Shown here piece by piece: positions 8,801 to 18,800 of a stretch of 64,000 nt of DNA (within the stretch, counting starts at the first letter, position 1; every line of letters begins with the position of its first letter). The position numbers and the translations under genes were made by a program. Source of the DNA: Holophagae bacterium (GTDB lineage: Bacteria > Acidobacteriota > Holophagae > Acanthopleuribacterales > Acanthopleuribacteraceae); assembly GCA_030429565.1 (NCBI GenBank), contig JAUIFE010000012.1, positions 1 to 64,000 of the forward strand. The letters run 5' to 3'. The notes beneath the pieces are model-generated. The model made no database searches. It saw only the letters and a program-made list of their open reading frames with translations, and had not been told where the DNA came from.

Positions 8801-11800
8801 ACGCGGCCAAAGGGATCGTAGGCGTATCCGGTACCCAGGTGATGGGTTTGGTTGTAACGTGCCACGACCAAGTCGCGTTGGTCGTAACGCAGCCAAGTCA
8901 CCTGGGGCTCCAACACGCCGCGAATCAACTGCACGTGGCAAATCATGCGACCGCGCCAATCGTAATAGAAACGTTCGGCACTTTGATCGGCCATAATTTC
9001 GACCAAACCCTCAAGCGGCTCTGCAAAAAGCAAACCCTGATGATCCCATGGATAAGCCGCCTCTAACGCATCAATCGTCGGCCAATAAGCGCCCTCGCGA
9101 TAACTGGTGGACCAGGGAAAACGCTCGTTAAAGAGATCGTACTCACCGTAGCGATAGGTCACGACCGATGCCTGCACGACACGCACGCGGTAAACGGCAC
9201 TCGAGGTGCCTTCTTCGGGCAAACCCCCTTGATCAGCCGGCACCGCCTGGCTGGGGTTCTCGGGAACGAACAGGTTCTGCAAGGTTTCCCGTTGGTTCGC
9301 GGTTATGCCGGGGAACGAAACGACGCGGGTTTGCACTACCCGACTCATGTCGTCATAAACAGTTTCCAACCACTGATTGTGCTCGATGTCGCCGGCATGC
9401 CGCACCAAGCGGGTGCGCCCCTGGCGATCAACGACATACTCGGTGAGGCCGCTATCGGGTTCGACAGTTTCAATTAAACGACCCAATGCATCGTAGCGAT
9501 GGGTGACACGCAGGCCCGCATGACCTTGCGCTGGTGAGAGCTGCCAAGCAGACCCATTTTGACCGCGACGCAACTGCAAGGCTTTGGGCGGCCAAGCGCC
9601 AACCACCAAACCCTCCTCGTTGACTTCGGTAAAGTTAGCAAGGTTAAAGTCCGCATGCCATTTATTCCCATCGACGTCACTTCCAGAGGAAAGTGGGTTG
9701 GCGGCAACCCGTTGGTGGTAATCGGCGGGCAAGTGAATGGTTTCGTTGGTATGAAAGACCATGGTGCCCAAACTAGGGTCGATCTGAGCTTGTCCGATCC
9801 TGACATCAAATCCCCAATCCTCCAGGAGTTCGATACTGGGATTACCAATTTCGACAAGGGCATTACCATGGCCGTCACTCAAGGTAACGGCCATCAAGCC
9901 GTTGGGATCAATCGCCACACGCCCTTCAACAATGGGCAAGCGACGGCCGTCTTCAGTGACGGCATAGGAAAATTGTTGGTGAACGGAAAGATTTTGAAAG
10001 ACGAGTCGCGCCTCAGGCGGCGGCGTGTCGCCAAACGCACTATTGAAAACGGGCAAGATGAAGTAGTGATAGCGGCTGTAACGCAAAGGATCGTCGGGAT
10101 TCCGCGCGTGACGACCGAAGGGAACTTCAGCAAGAACCCTTTGCTTGGCGGGGTCGCGATCATAAATCACTTCATTGAAGGCGTTGGCATCACGACCGAC
10201 GATGTGCTCGAGTTCGGGTTTGTCGCCGGCACTCGCGGCTGCTCGCCAATAATTTTCCGCGTTATGGAAACTACCGCTGGGTGAAGGTGCGGCGATCAGC
10301 GCATTAGGCGGCGTGAGAACACCGTACGGCGCAGACGATGGGCCTTGGGTACTCAATACATCGTAGGCTTTGGCGGTGCTTTGAACCCGACCCAGGGCGT
10401 CATATCGCTGGGCACCAGAAACCGCCACACGGTCAAGCCATTTAAAAGGGACATGGGTGGCCATGGTCCTGGTCTCTTGCGCACGCCCGATTAGGTCGGA
10501 GAAGGCGACGGTGACAATACGCTGTTCGGGATCATTGGGGTTGGGGTAATTAATGGAAACAATACGATTGTGCGATTGACTTTGTCCCCAACTCTTCTCG
10601 CCCTCGGCCTCAAAAAAGCCGGTCAGCCGCATGTTTTCCCGCCAGCCAGGCTCAAGGGTCGCATCAAGGTCAGAACGTTTGATGTGACTCTGGGGCACAA
10701 ACACACAAATTTGGAACTCGCCCAAATGGCTCACCGAGCCTGGCACGTAGCGGTAAAAAAGGTTGTTGTCACGTCGCCAAGTTGTCGCATTTTTTTGGAG
10801 CGTTACTGCCCGGCGATTGGCATAAAACCACGGCAAAGGCGATCCATCTTTGTGATCGGGATAAGGCACCACAAATACGCGATGGCGGCCGCTATCGGCG
10901 CTGGGATCGAATGGCAGGGTTACCCAGCCATAAACTGCCGGATCCGCAAGGGTTGCCGGTGTCTGACGCAAGTCGAGCGCGGTGAGCCCCGCTTGCCCCA
11001 AAACCCACGTTTGGTTGACGGCGGCGCCCACATCCTGCGCTTGGAGTACAAGCGGCTCAGGCGCAAAAGCATTGGCAAAGGCCTGTTGCAGTTCGGCTGA
11101 AGGGTTGTCTTGCAGCAGCTCAAGCGGATTTTCCTGCTCGCTTTCGCGTAGGCCGCTGTTTAACCATTGTGGCGATTGCACGGCACTGGTTGAAGGTAAA
11201 ACGCGATTAAAACGAACGCGGTTGGTGTGATCACCACCCCCCTCGGCAACCAGGGTACCGGCACCATTGGGACCGCGATAAATCACTTCGAAATACAGGT
11301 TTATTAAATCGCGGTCTTCGGGCCAAAAACCACCGGGCAGGCCGACAGCCGGCAAGGTAGCGCTGACCACCAAACGTTTGACGCCGTCCTGTAACACCAA
11401 TCGCGCCGCGCTTTGATCAAACAAGGGATCTGTCCCAATCGGCAAGTCCGCTGGTGTACTTTGCCATGTGGTGCCGTTGAAATACCCCAGCTCGGAGCGC
11501 CATCGCCACACGAATTGATTGAGGTCCACGAACGGCGCCTGCACACTTTTATTGACATCAAGCGTTTGCGTTGTCGTGACCGAACCACGTTCACCGGCGC
11601 GAAAGGTAACTGAATCGGGTGCGACACCGCGATAGGTCATGTTGGCAAGGGGTTCCCCTTGCGGTGGCGAACCGGGTTGCAGATTGACCCCAATGCCTTC
11701 CGCATGCAGTGCGAGGCTGCGCGCGAGGTAATTGCCTTGGTTGTCGAAAATATTGACGTAAAGGCGAACGGTGGTGGAAGCACCCGGTAGGGTCGAAAAA

Positions 11801-14800
11801 TCGACCCAGCCGTCAGCGGCAAATCGGGTATGCCAGGTTGAAGAAAACAGTTTCGGCTGCACCAACAAGGGCAGATCGACATTGGCATCATCGCCAAGCA
11901 CCAAGGATTGACCTGTTTGCGTGAGATAGTCACGCAACAGCATGGACGCCCCGGCACTGTGATTGCCGTCTTCCGATTGAAAAAACACCTGAATCTGCCA
12001 TGGTGAGGCGGCGTTTTCGTACCGTTCTTTTTTGAATTTGGCGTGGGTTTGGAAAGCAAACTCATGCAAATGTTGGGCGGAATCGTAATACCAGATGAGA
12101 TCGTCCTGGTTCTCAGCCACACCGATTGAGCCGAAGGTATTCGGTTCATATTGCGGCGTCGGACATTCACCGTCACCACTGTAGTTGAGGGTTAACGAGG
12201 CATTGGTCAAGGTGAAACGGCGTTCGGTCAAATGGTCGACAACGGCGATGTTGCGCACCGAAATCGGGTATGGCATGTCGGCCAAAGTCGAGGATATCTG
12301 GTGTTCGGTCATACATTGGTAAATGGCGGAGGCAGCCTGAATAAGTGAGCCTTGTCGCTCGACACGTTGACCGAACCCATTGAGTTCATGGAAATAGGTG
12401 TTAAAAGAAACGCCGACATCGGTCACAGGGACCCTTTCATAAGTGCCGGTTTCGGGCTGCCATTGTTCGCGCGTAATGGTACCGACTTGCACTGCAAAAC
12501 GGTGGTTCGCGGTGGCAATATAACCCGGGTAATCGAGTGAGTAGTTGAGGTTGAGATCGGCCGTCAAACTGGTTTCAAGTACGGGGTGTTCGAAAACATT
12601 GGAATCGGCCCCGCCAAAGGCAAGCGCCACGCGCGCTTGGTCCAGTGAACGCACCGAACCAAAATCCTGACTGACCCGTGCCGGTAATCCGAAACGGTCA
12701 AAACCCTGATACACAATGCGATAGGAAACACCGGCGCGGAAACGTTGATCGAAAACCAAGCCATTTTCTTGGGGTCGCGTTTCGAGCAATACCGGCTCAG
12801 CGGCGCCATCCGGCAGTTCATAAATCGAAAAAGTTCCCTGTGGATAGGCTTCTTCAAAAGTAGCGGCTTCGGCCCATAACCCCAAATCGCTCAAACGCAA
12901 ACTGAGCCGGTCACCGTGGTTCGCCGCGGCGCGCCCCTGCAAGGTCAAGGGTCTAGGCACACTTTTAAGGTTGCCGACAGCGGCGGACTGTAAAAGGAAT
13001 GCCGCCGGCAAGTGATCCGACAAGGTTCGATAATGAACGGGAACAGTATTGGCGAGGATATCTTCATTGCGCTCGCCGACTAATGCGGCTACCTCAAACC
13101 CGGCAACCCGCAGGCTAACCTGCATGCCGGGAAGCGGCAGTTCCGGTTGATAGAATTCGGTGGCGCTGCCGTTGTTTCGGTCTGTCACCAAAAAGGCCCC
13201 CAGACGATAGGGCATATCGGGCCCGCGCGGTACCAACGCAGTGGGGTAAATCTCTTGGGTGTAGGGATAACCGGGTAAGGTGGCGGCTTCGGTCAAAAGC
13301 GACTGAAAAGCCTGCGCCAGTCTTGTCGCGCCCTGGTCGCCGGCAAGCCCGTTAAGGGGCATAGGTTCACTGGAGAAAAGTGGTTGAAAACGCCCACCGG
13401 AACCGGGTTCGTAGAGGCGCAGGACGAGGTGCCAGCCGTTGGGAATTTGGTTGCCAGGTTGCCGTTCGAGTTGCGTCGATAAACCGGCCGGCTCGGGAAT
13501 TTTGTGGTGGTCGTCAAGCACAATGCCGCCGGCGAAGGCCCCGGCAGCGGATAAACCCCAGTTATTTGCGGCCATGGTCAGATGAACATTGGCATTAACT
13601 TGGTCAAAATGCAGCACTTTGGTGAACGGAGACAGGTCATTGACCACATCGGCGCCCATGTCTTGGTCGCGGAAGAAAATCCTGAGGCGACGGCGCTGCG
13701 TGCCGTCAAAAAATGCGTCGCGATAGGGCCCGGGTAAATAGGAAACCGCCATCGAGTTCGCGCTATTGGTCAAAGCTAAGCCAGGCCAAGCAGCGGCCGG
13801 CGCCCCCTGGCCGACGCGATACACCAGGGACCATGGCGGCTGGTCACCGGGTGCTAACCATTGGTAGCCATCCCACATTTCCCCAGTATCCTCATCACGC
13901 CATAGCCAATGAATTTCTTCAGTACTTACATGACGCGTAGTTTCCAAAAATGACGCGTCGATACTGAGGTTCATGGTGATGGGATCACGCGTGTTCACCA
14001 TATGTTGGGTAGAATCTGCGGAAAACGGCATAAAGTGGCGAATATCCAAAGTTACTTCCTGGCGCCGCCCCTCCACTTGGGTACCACAAACAAGCTGATC
14101 CCCAAGACCTTGGACAAAAGACAATGGACTATTTGAACCTTCATTACCCCAACGAAAACCAAAATAACGCGTTCTATTCTCACCCTGAATACTTGAATAT
14201 GTTAGCGAAAAGAAGGACCTATCAAGGACATCCCCTAATCTAAATCCATAAGGTGCGTTACTTGATTGATCAAGGGTTACCCACTTTTCACCATCGAAAA
14301 TCCTCCCATCACTTATAAAAGAAACACGAACATCATTCATTAATAGATTCTCAGGCCAATTGTCAAAACGGAAGACATATAAATAGTATTGAGGACCATG
14401 CCAAGGTGAAGGATCACTGTAGAGTGGGGTGCCATTAGTAGTTTTTTGTACCGATGGGCCTAAGTGGGGGCTATCAAAAGAAGACGTAGCCGAGGAAAGC
14501 GACGACTTTGCTGCGAGAAGGTTTGCGGGCTCGTATCGAATTTCGGCAATGACAACCTCTTCGGTACGCTGGTGCCGATCACCCATGGTCATGACAATTT
14601 CATAAGTTTCGTTAGGGCGAAGTTTGTTATCGCGCATTAAGTAACGTACTGGAATACTAACACCGCTCGGCAAGCGACGCCAATCCGGTGTCAGCCAATG
14701 CCCCAAGCGGTCGCGAATGCCGTAGAAAGAATGACGGGTGCCATTGATCGGCCGGATATGACCAAGAAGAGATAAATTATCGGGAACTTCGGCAGTGGTC

Positions 14801-15702
14801 GTCACTTGAAAAGGACGGCTAGTATCGGACCGTTCAGCGACGGTAATGTTGCTGTAAGGCACTGCCGGCACCAATCGAAACGATGAAATGTCGACGGGCG
14901 GCAAAAGAACCGGCCGGCTGCTCAGGATTTCAAGGGTCGCAGGGAAATCAGATCCAACCGGGTTGGTTGCATTATTGCGAAAACGATAGAGCACCAGTTG
15001 ATAGGCCGTTGCCGGATCAAGGCGGTCACCGTCAATAAGGGTGGTTTCACCCGAAATGCGCTGATCGAGCCAATCGGCATCGAGCCAACTTCCATCACGA
15101 CTATTTTGAACGCCCAACGCGTAGGTGAAGGTATCAGCAGGCACCCCTTGGGGTGGATCCCAATTAACGCGGAAGTCACCATTCGTCTGAGGCGTGGCCG
15201 TCAGACCACTGGCCGGTGATAAGGCCGCGTACTCAAAGGAGACCGCACGCCAGGTCGATTCCACGGTCGTTGTATCGGTCGTTTCACGAACCTTGATATC
15301 GTAGACGGTATCGGCACCATCCCAAAAGGTCGAACCACGATCATCAAGGGCCGCCGAATAGGTACCGTTTTCTGTAACTTGCAAGGCCGGTCCCGCGCCG
15401 CCAATCGGCAGCCAGGTAATTGCGCTTTGCCAACTTTGCCCGTTCCAAAAAGCCTCGTTTCCATCAAAGCGCCGGCGCCAAGCTACGCTTGTCTCTTCAA
15501 CATTAAGCGCAGAACCGTCTTGGTGTTCGATGGTCATGGTCAGCGCCGAAAAACCCTGCTCTTGATCAACAACAGTGCCCTGGGCACCTTCAGAAACTTG
15601 GATTTGAATGGAAGGCGCGCCATCATCGGCGCCGAACAAAGTTCCTTGGAAGGGCAAAATCGAGAGTAAAAAGATCGCAGAAAAGAATGTCAAATAGTTC
15701 AT
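5803..15702 (-). CDS. Giant secreted RHS protein with C-terminal barnase-like RNase toxin
   Basis: A 3,299-residue polymorphic toxin. I chose the ATG at 15702 because AAGG lies 8 nt upstream and the product starts directly with a Sec signal (MNYLTFFSAIFLLSILPF); an ATG seven codons earlier is possible. The long N-terminal half holds beta-rich modules, including a fibronectin III-like stretch near 160-260. YD/RHS repeats appear by about 1770 and 2067 (RYDALGR). A LamG jelly roll (about 2750-2905) is inserted before the RHS core end (about 2990-3025, GRFLQADP and VDPTGLE). A hydrophobic Gly/Ala linker follows. The last ~130 residues carry the barnase pattern: E3249 (ALEFKV), R3259 (ARILY) and H3275 (YTSRHDYDR), matching barnase E73, R87 and H102. 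The next gene is a barstar homologue. Delivery presumably follows the usual RHS-shell mechanism; the secretion route is not visible here. Confidence 0.9.
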   Translation of the reverse strand: MNYLTFFSAIFLLSILPFQGTLFGADDGAPSIQIQVSEGAQGTVVDQEQGFSALTMTIEHQDGSALNVEETSVAWRRRFDGNEAFWNGQSWQSAITWLPIGGAGPALQVTENGTYSAALDDRGSTFWDGADTVYDIKVRETTDTTTVESTWRAVSFEYAALSPASGLTATPQTNGDFRVNWDPPQGVPADTFTYALGVQNSRDGSWLDADWLDQRISGETTLIDGDRLDPATAYQLVLYRFRNNATNPVGSDFPATLEILSSRPVLLPPVDISSFRLVPAVPYSNITVAERSDTSRPFQVTTTAEVPDNLSLLGHIRPINGTRHSFYGIRDRLGHWLTPDWRRLPSGVSIPVRYLMRDNKLRPNETYEIVMTMGDRHQRTEEVVIAEIRYEPANLLAAKSSLSSATSSFDSPHLGPSVQKTTNGTPLYSDPSPWHGPQYYLYVFRFDNWPENLLMNDVRVSFISDGRIFDGEKWVTLDQSSNAPYGFRLGDVLDRSFFSLTYSSIQGENRTRYFGFRWGNEGSNSPLSFVQGLGDQLVCGTQVEGRRQEVTLDIRHFMPFSADSTQHMVNTRDPITMNLSIDASFLETTRHVSTEEIHWLWRDEDTGEMWDGYQWLAPGDQPPWSLVYRVGQGAPAAAWPGLALTNSANSMAVSYLPGPYRDAFFDGTQRRRLRIFFRDQDMGADVVNDLSPFTKVLHFDQVNANVHLTMAANNWGLSAAGAFAGGIVLDDHHKIPEPAGLSTQLERQPGNQIPNGWHLVLRLYEPGSGGRFQPLFSSEPMPLNGLAGDQGATRLAQAFQSLLTEAATLPGYPYTQEIYPTALVPRGPDMPYRLGAFLVTDRNNGSATEFYQPELPLPGMQVSLRVAGFEVAALVGERNEDILANTVPVHYRTLSDHLPAAFLLQSAAVGNLKSVPRPLTLQGRAAANHGDRLSLRLSDLGLWAEAATFEEAYPQGTFSIYELPDGAAEPVLLETRPQENGLVFDQRFRAGVSYRIVYQGFDRFGLPARVSQDFGSVRSLDQARVALAFGGADSNVFEHPVLETSLTADLNLNYSLDYPGYIATANHRFAVQVGTITREQWQPETGTYERVPVTDVGVSFNTYFHELNGFGQRVERQGSLIQAASAIYQCMTEHQISSTLADMPYPISVRNIAVVDHLTERRFTLTNASLTLNYSGDGECPTPQYEPNTFGSIGVAENQDDLIWYYDSAQHLHEFAFQTHAKFKKERYENAASPWQIQVFFQSEDGNHSAGASMLLRDYLTQTGQSLVLGDDANVDLPLLVQPKLFSSTWHTRFAADGWVDFSTLPGASTTVRLYVNIFDNQGNYLARSLALHAEGIGVNLQPGSPPQGEPLANMTYRGVAPDSVTFRAGERGSVTTTQTLDVNKSVQAPFVDLNQFVWRWRSELGYFNGTTWQSTPADLPIGTDPLFDQSAARLVLQDGVKRLVVSATLPAVGLPGGFWPEDRDLINLYFEVIYRGPNGAGTLVAEGGGDHTNRVRFNRVLPSTSAVQSPQWLNSGLRESEQENPLELLQDNPSAELQQAFANAFAPEPLVLQAQDVGAAVNQTWVLGQAGLTALDLRQTPATLADPAVYGWVTLPFDPSADSGRHRVFVVPYPDHKDGSPLPWFYANRRAVTLQKNATTWRRDNNLFYRYVPGSVSHLGEFQICVFVPQSHIKRSDLDATLEPGWRENMRLTGFFEAEGEKSWGQSQSHNRIVSINYPNPNDPEQRIVTVAFSDLIGRAQETRTMATHVPFKWLDRVAVSGAQRYDALGRVQSTAKAYDVLSTQGPSSAPYGVLTPPNALIAAPSPSGSFHNAENYWRAAASAGDKPELEHIVGRDANAFNEVIYDRDPAKQRVLAEVPFGRHARNPDDPLRYSRYHYFILPVFNSAFGDTPPPEARLVFQNLSVHQQFSYAVTEDGRRLPIVEGRVAIDPNGLMAVTLSDGHGNALVEIGNPSIELLEDWGFDVRIGQAQIDPSLGTMVFHTNETIHLPADYHQRVAANPLSSGSDVDGNKWHADFNLANFTEVNEEGLVVGAWPPKALQLRRGQNGSAWQLSPAQGHAGLRVTHRYDALGRLIETVEPDSGLTEYVVDRQGRTRLVRHAGDIEHNQWLETVYDDMSRVVQTRVVSFPGITANQRETLQNLFVPENPSQAVPADQGGLPEEGTSSAVYRVRVVQASVVTYRYGEYDLFNERFPWSTSYREGAYWPTIDALEAAYPWDHQGLLFAEPLEGLVEIMADQSAERFYYDWRGRMICHVQLIRGVLEPQVTWLRYDQRDLVVARYNQTHHLGTGYAYDPFGRVVQSYDLAPLSERMRLNVAYRHQDAAADHLGDTVVAVLGPLVDEQSNVALEEQSRQLGSWDYTITGHVREVVYGGDGSAAITNRYTYDMRNWLMSQQVQIDGVDTYSVDLDYFGLGGLMDGDGAAQTLKMFDGSIAALSENYHLEGGEHGLVTQHEYGYDGNYQLTRSVQRRDAVLTHRYGYDRNGNRIREHRIDTFNPLRPERFNVYLNHELTPGTNQLATVRKDEGYANNTPRYRRLDFRYDEMGNVVGIQRFKDGDGALEVDQSFTYGDARYRHQPTRLAQTSYGNEAESGYAAETRDYRYNQDGTRIYRSVQKGGDRPEIKYFVPNGLENAAELDAWGRARRAYVFNGGERIAYKSKANTGLYIKDHLGSTKLVIALNRDMPTDESEVTPPQAPAPPAVVPETVVSLAFDGNLNAVGQVTESSFIGDANYMSRFDNRALWFDRNESLQINDPAVAQLTEQFTIMLWAYDNDEDDGEWDHGTMVTVGGGASIRYNPIHFYFDGNKLPVLRLGGGADGWQFFSQFGRMPVKTWVHLAVTYDGQFVRCYQNGELLGEPQAVDLPALFPAEDLHLGNWPGHEDYAWEGGLDEVVIAARAKEEGAIRDHFLRTSPGAPSQTEATQAGNLPADQATRDRVRALLILTRADADAFGITLNESYGALAGGKTEPHQFTGQEVEKGLGLIYMNGRWYLPEVGRFLQADPLRQYWNVYIYVGNNPVNRVDPTGLEDETIEVTNIELIEWSFVNIGTDDVFYFTGGAVNAFGSNLMMGAGRSEEDHFSFEVGQAFGDGLSMVAGNQMMFSGATMIVAGGAMIAAGVVGAPLLVGGALVAGGAGLVVWGGLSAGSGFHHGMTDTPEWSTHSFSKGKGQKRKQVSADPEARPQRRGNHAPSKIKDTKLSGPNNVRSQLRDAYEEIRLGRGTPNLDKNGKQKIFEGRDATNRQWAGALEFKVPGLDGARILYHKGKNMLGYTSRHDYDRVVKFPGPFYQENGPPVKSTH
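6611..9276. repeat. RHS-core direct repeat, copy 2
   Basis: Partner of 2284-4949 at a constant offset of 4,327 bp and in the same orientation. It lies inside the full-length RHS gene and ends shortly before the divergence into the barnase-type tail. Homologous recombination between the copies would exchange the C-terminal toxin and delete the intervening 4,327 bp. Confidence 0.95.
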
Positions 15703-15810
15703 GAACAATACCTTAAAATGCACGATATCTGAAATGTCATGGTTCGCGATTCAAACAGGACGACCCTGAGGGCGGCACAAAGAGGCCACCCAAGGACCGT
15801 CCGGTGTACG

Positions 15811-18800
15811 TTAAGGGGCCTGTGGCAAAGGCGTGCTCTCTACCCGTTGGTGTTCAAGCACCTGGTACGCCTCGCGCAGGCGGCCGTCACCATCGAAGAT
15901 CCGCCACAGCTCACCATCTTGGTTGAATTGGTAGCGAACGGTGCGACCGCGCGAATCGGTTGTAGCGGTCATCTTCTGAAAATGCGGATCGTAGGCGTAA
16001 AAGTTGGCGAAGGCCGAACGCTCTGAAGCGGTCCCCGCCGGGTAGACGGCAATGTCGTCAATCCGCAGGCCGGTTTGACCCAACTCAATCGCGCCAAACT
16101 GGGAACGGTTCAACTTCAGCTTAACGAAGAACCAACCCTGCGGTGCGGGGCTAATGGTGATGTGGCGTTGCTTGGATTGCGGTCGGTGCGCTGCCAAGGT
16201 CAAAGAGGTCACATCCGACCAGCCTGGGATTTGCAGGCGCAGGTTATTGCCTGCGTCGGGCCGGCAGAAAAAGCTGAGCCAATAAGGTCGCTCCGTTTCT
16301 CCGGTCTCGGGAGCCGGAACAAAATCCAGGGTAACCGGACCAACTGCAGCACCGAGCCCGCTGTAAACCTGACGGTACTGGGCCATGAACGCCTCGGGTG
16401 ACAAATCATAAGCAGCCGCGCCATTAAGGCGTACCAACCTGTGATTGTGGGGGTTATCCTTAGCCGGCGGATAAGTGCCGCCGATAATTTCAGGATAACT
16501 TTCGAAGCTCTCATAGTAGATCTGGTTGAGGCGGGCATTGCCAAAATGGGCAATGGGACGTCGCTCCGTGGTGTCGTACAGCACGGCACTGTAGGTGCCC
16601 AAACGATCACGGCTCTCGGCCGGGAGACCGAAGGGGTTGTAGGCCGTATTTTGAATGGCCAACTCCCAGCGTCCGCCCGCCGGATTGGGATAGGAGTTTT
16701 GCCAAAACCCGTCGCTTGCAGTTGGGAATAACATCCCATTCAGCACTTGGTCGGCGTTGCGATTGAGATCGGCTAAAAAAGAAGCCGAACCACCGAGAAA
16801 CCAAGCATCTGGATTACGCGCGTTTAAGCCCTTTCGCCACATTTCAACACTGGCGTAAAGTTGGTCTGTTTCCACCTCAGCAAGGCCCTGTAACCATGTT
16901 CGTGTGGCGGTGGGCCGCATTGAGGTATCCGAAGAAAACGCCATTTTAAAGCCGGGTTGTGTCAGCATGTTTTTCTGTTTCATGCCTTGACCACCGGCCG
17001 CATCCCAAATTTCGTGAGCTGGGATTTGCCAAACGTACATATACCGATCTGTCCCATCGGCTTGCAGTGAACGCGTCTCGGTAATGGCGTCACTGCCGGT
17101 GGAGAATTCAACCGCCACAACAGCGCTTTCCAAGCGTGTCTTATGGCCACCTTCTCTGTATTCCACGGTACTTTTCACCGGCCGGTAAGTGTTCCATAAC
17201 TCGTCCTGAAACAACGCTTTGACCCGCAAACGCCGGCCATCGCCGTCATGTCGGCCAATTAATAAACCAAAATGCTGTTCGGCATGAACACCCGGCATCA
17301 TTGGATTCAGTGAGCCGGCACTTTGATCACCTGGCAAATCGGCCTCTTGCAACCGGCCGTCGGCGTCACGGTAAAACCGCACCACCGGAAATGCTTCTCT
17401 TGCGGGATCGTAGGCGGCGCGATATTCGGTCGAAATGGTGCGAATGGGGAAGCCGCCCTGCGTCAATAAAACTTCTTCAACCGGTCGCCCAATTAAACCC
17501 GACTGGTTAACAACCCGCGAACGGACCTGAAAATCAAAAGAAAAGACGACGGGCTGTTCGCGGTTAAACGCAGCCGCTTCCCATGGTCGGTCCTGGTCGC
17601 CGTGAGTTTTGTATTGGATGAGTTGGGTATGGGGCTGGGCATCGTCCCATTGCAAAGATACTTCGTTCTGATAGGGTTTGACCGATTCGGTGAAAGTTCC
17701 ATGAACGAGGTCCGGGTGAGCGGCGGTTAAAAACCGAAAACGCGTAGATCCAGGCTCAAAACGAGAATTCTGCGGCTTGGGGTTGCGTTGCTTTGAGGTA
17801 ACCGCACCATAGGAAATGTCGGCGCCCGGCATAAAAAGGTACGGATATGCCTCGCTGCGCAGCAAGCGGCGGTCACCACCCACGCCTTGGATGTAGCCGG
17901 AGGGATCGGCAAAGATGACACCGCTATCCAAATCCAAATCAGGGTCACGATAATCATAGGTAAGGGTGGTGGTCATTTCATCACCCAATCGGCCGGCAAG
18001 CTGGCTGGGTCCAATCTTGACCTGTTTAACCCTCAGGCTACCGGCGATTTCACCCACCGCTGAAGCAGCGGAGGGGTTGGTGCTGTAAGGATCGGCAAAG
18101 TTGGTCTGCACGGGCACAACCACTTGTGCACCAGCGCTATTGATCGTCTGTCGACCCTGGATCTGTTGAATTTGAAACCGGATCAAACCACCGCGAGGAT
18201 GGTTGATTTCATGCCAGATCCAAGAGGCGAATTCGCGAATAGCGGGATGTAAAGCACGGCCTTCGGCATCAGAAATTTTGTCAATCGCCAACGACCAATG
18301 ACGACTGCCCTCGTTTACCTTTTTGGTTGGCAAAACAAAGCGGTGATCATTGGTATTGAACGGCGTGGGCGCGTCGATACAGGCTCCAGACTCATCTAAG
18401 TAAGGGCAATTTTCGCGCGAAGCCCCTCGCGCCAACACCAGTACTTGCTCCTGGAAAACCGATGGATCATTTGACGTCCAAGTCCAAGTGAAATCGCTGA
18501 GACGCGCCAGAATTTGTTCTAGCGGTAAGGGGCGGCCGTAGATATTTTGGAAGCGGCCTTCCCCACCTAGGGCGCGAACATAATCAACCAGCATCGGCGG
18601 GCTGTTGTTTTCAATGAATGGCAGCGGTTGATCGCGATTCACTGCGAACCGGTCCTGGATTCGGGAAAAGCGGTCGCGTTCGTATTCTATTTCGATACGA
18701 CTGCCAACGGGTGTTATCACGGCGGAAAGACTGTCCAGCGCCTGAATGGGCACCGCCACGCCCGTATCGGTTTGCGTCACGCGTTCATCCACACGCGAGG

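Noticed and set aside
1515..9276. Duplication of the RHS core by a transposon.
   Set aside because: No transposase gene or terminal inverted repeats flank the 2.67 kb repeat; its ends fall at functional borders of the RHS core, which fits homologous cassette exchange.
2214..9477. Many long open frames on the plus strand opposite the RHS core (for example 2214-2936, 6775-7263, 9559-10284).
   Set aside because: They repeat at the same 4,327-bp offset as the RHS core, have basic or shadow-like composition, and are explained by the codon bias of the opposite strand.
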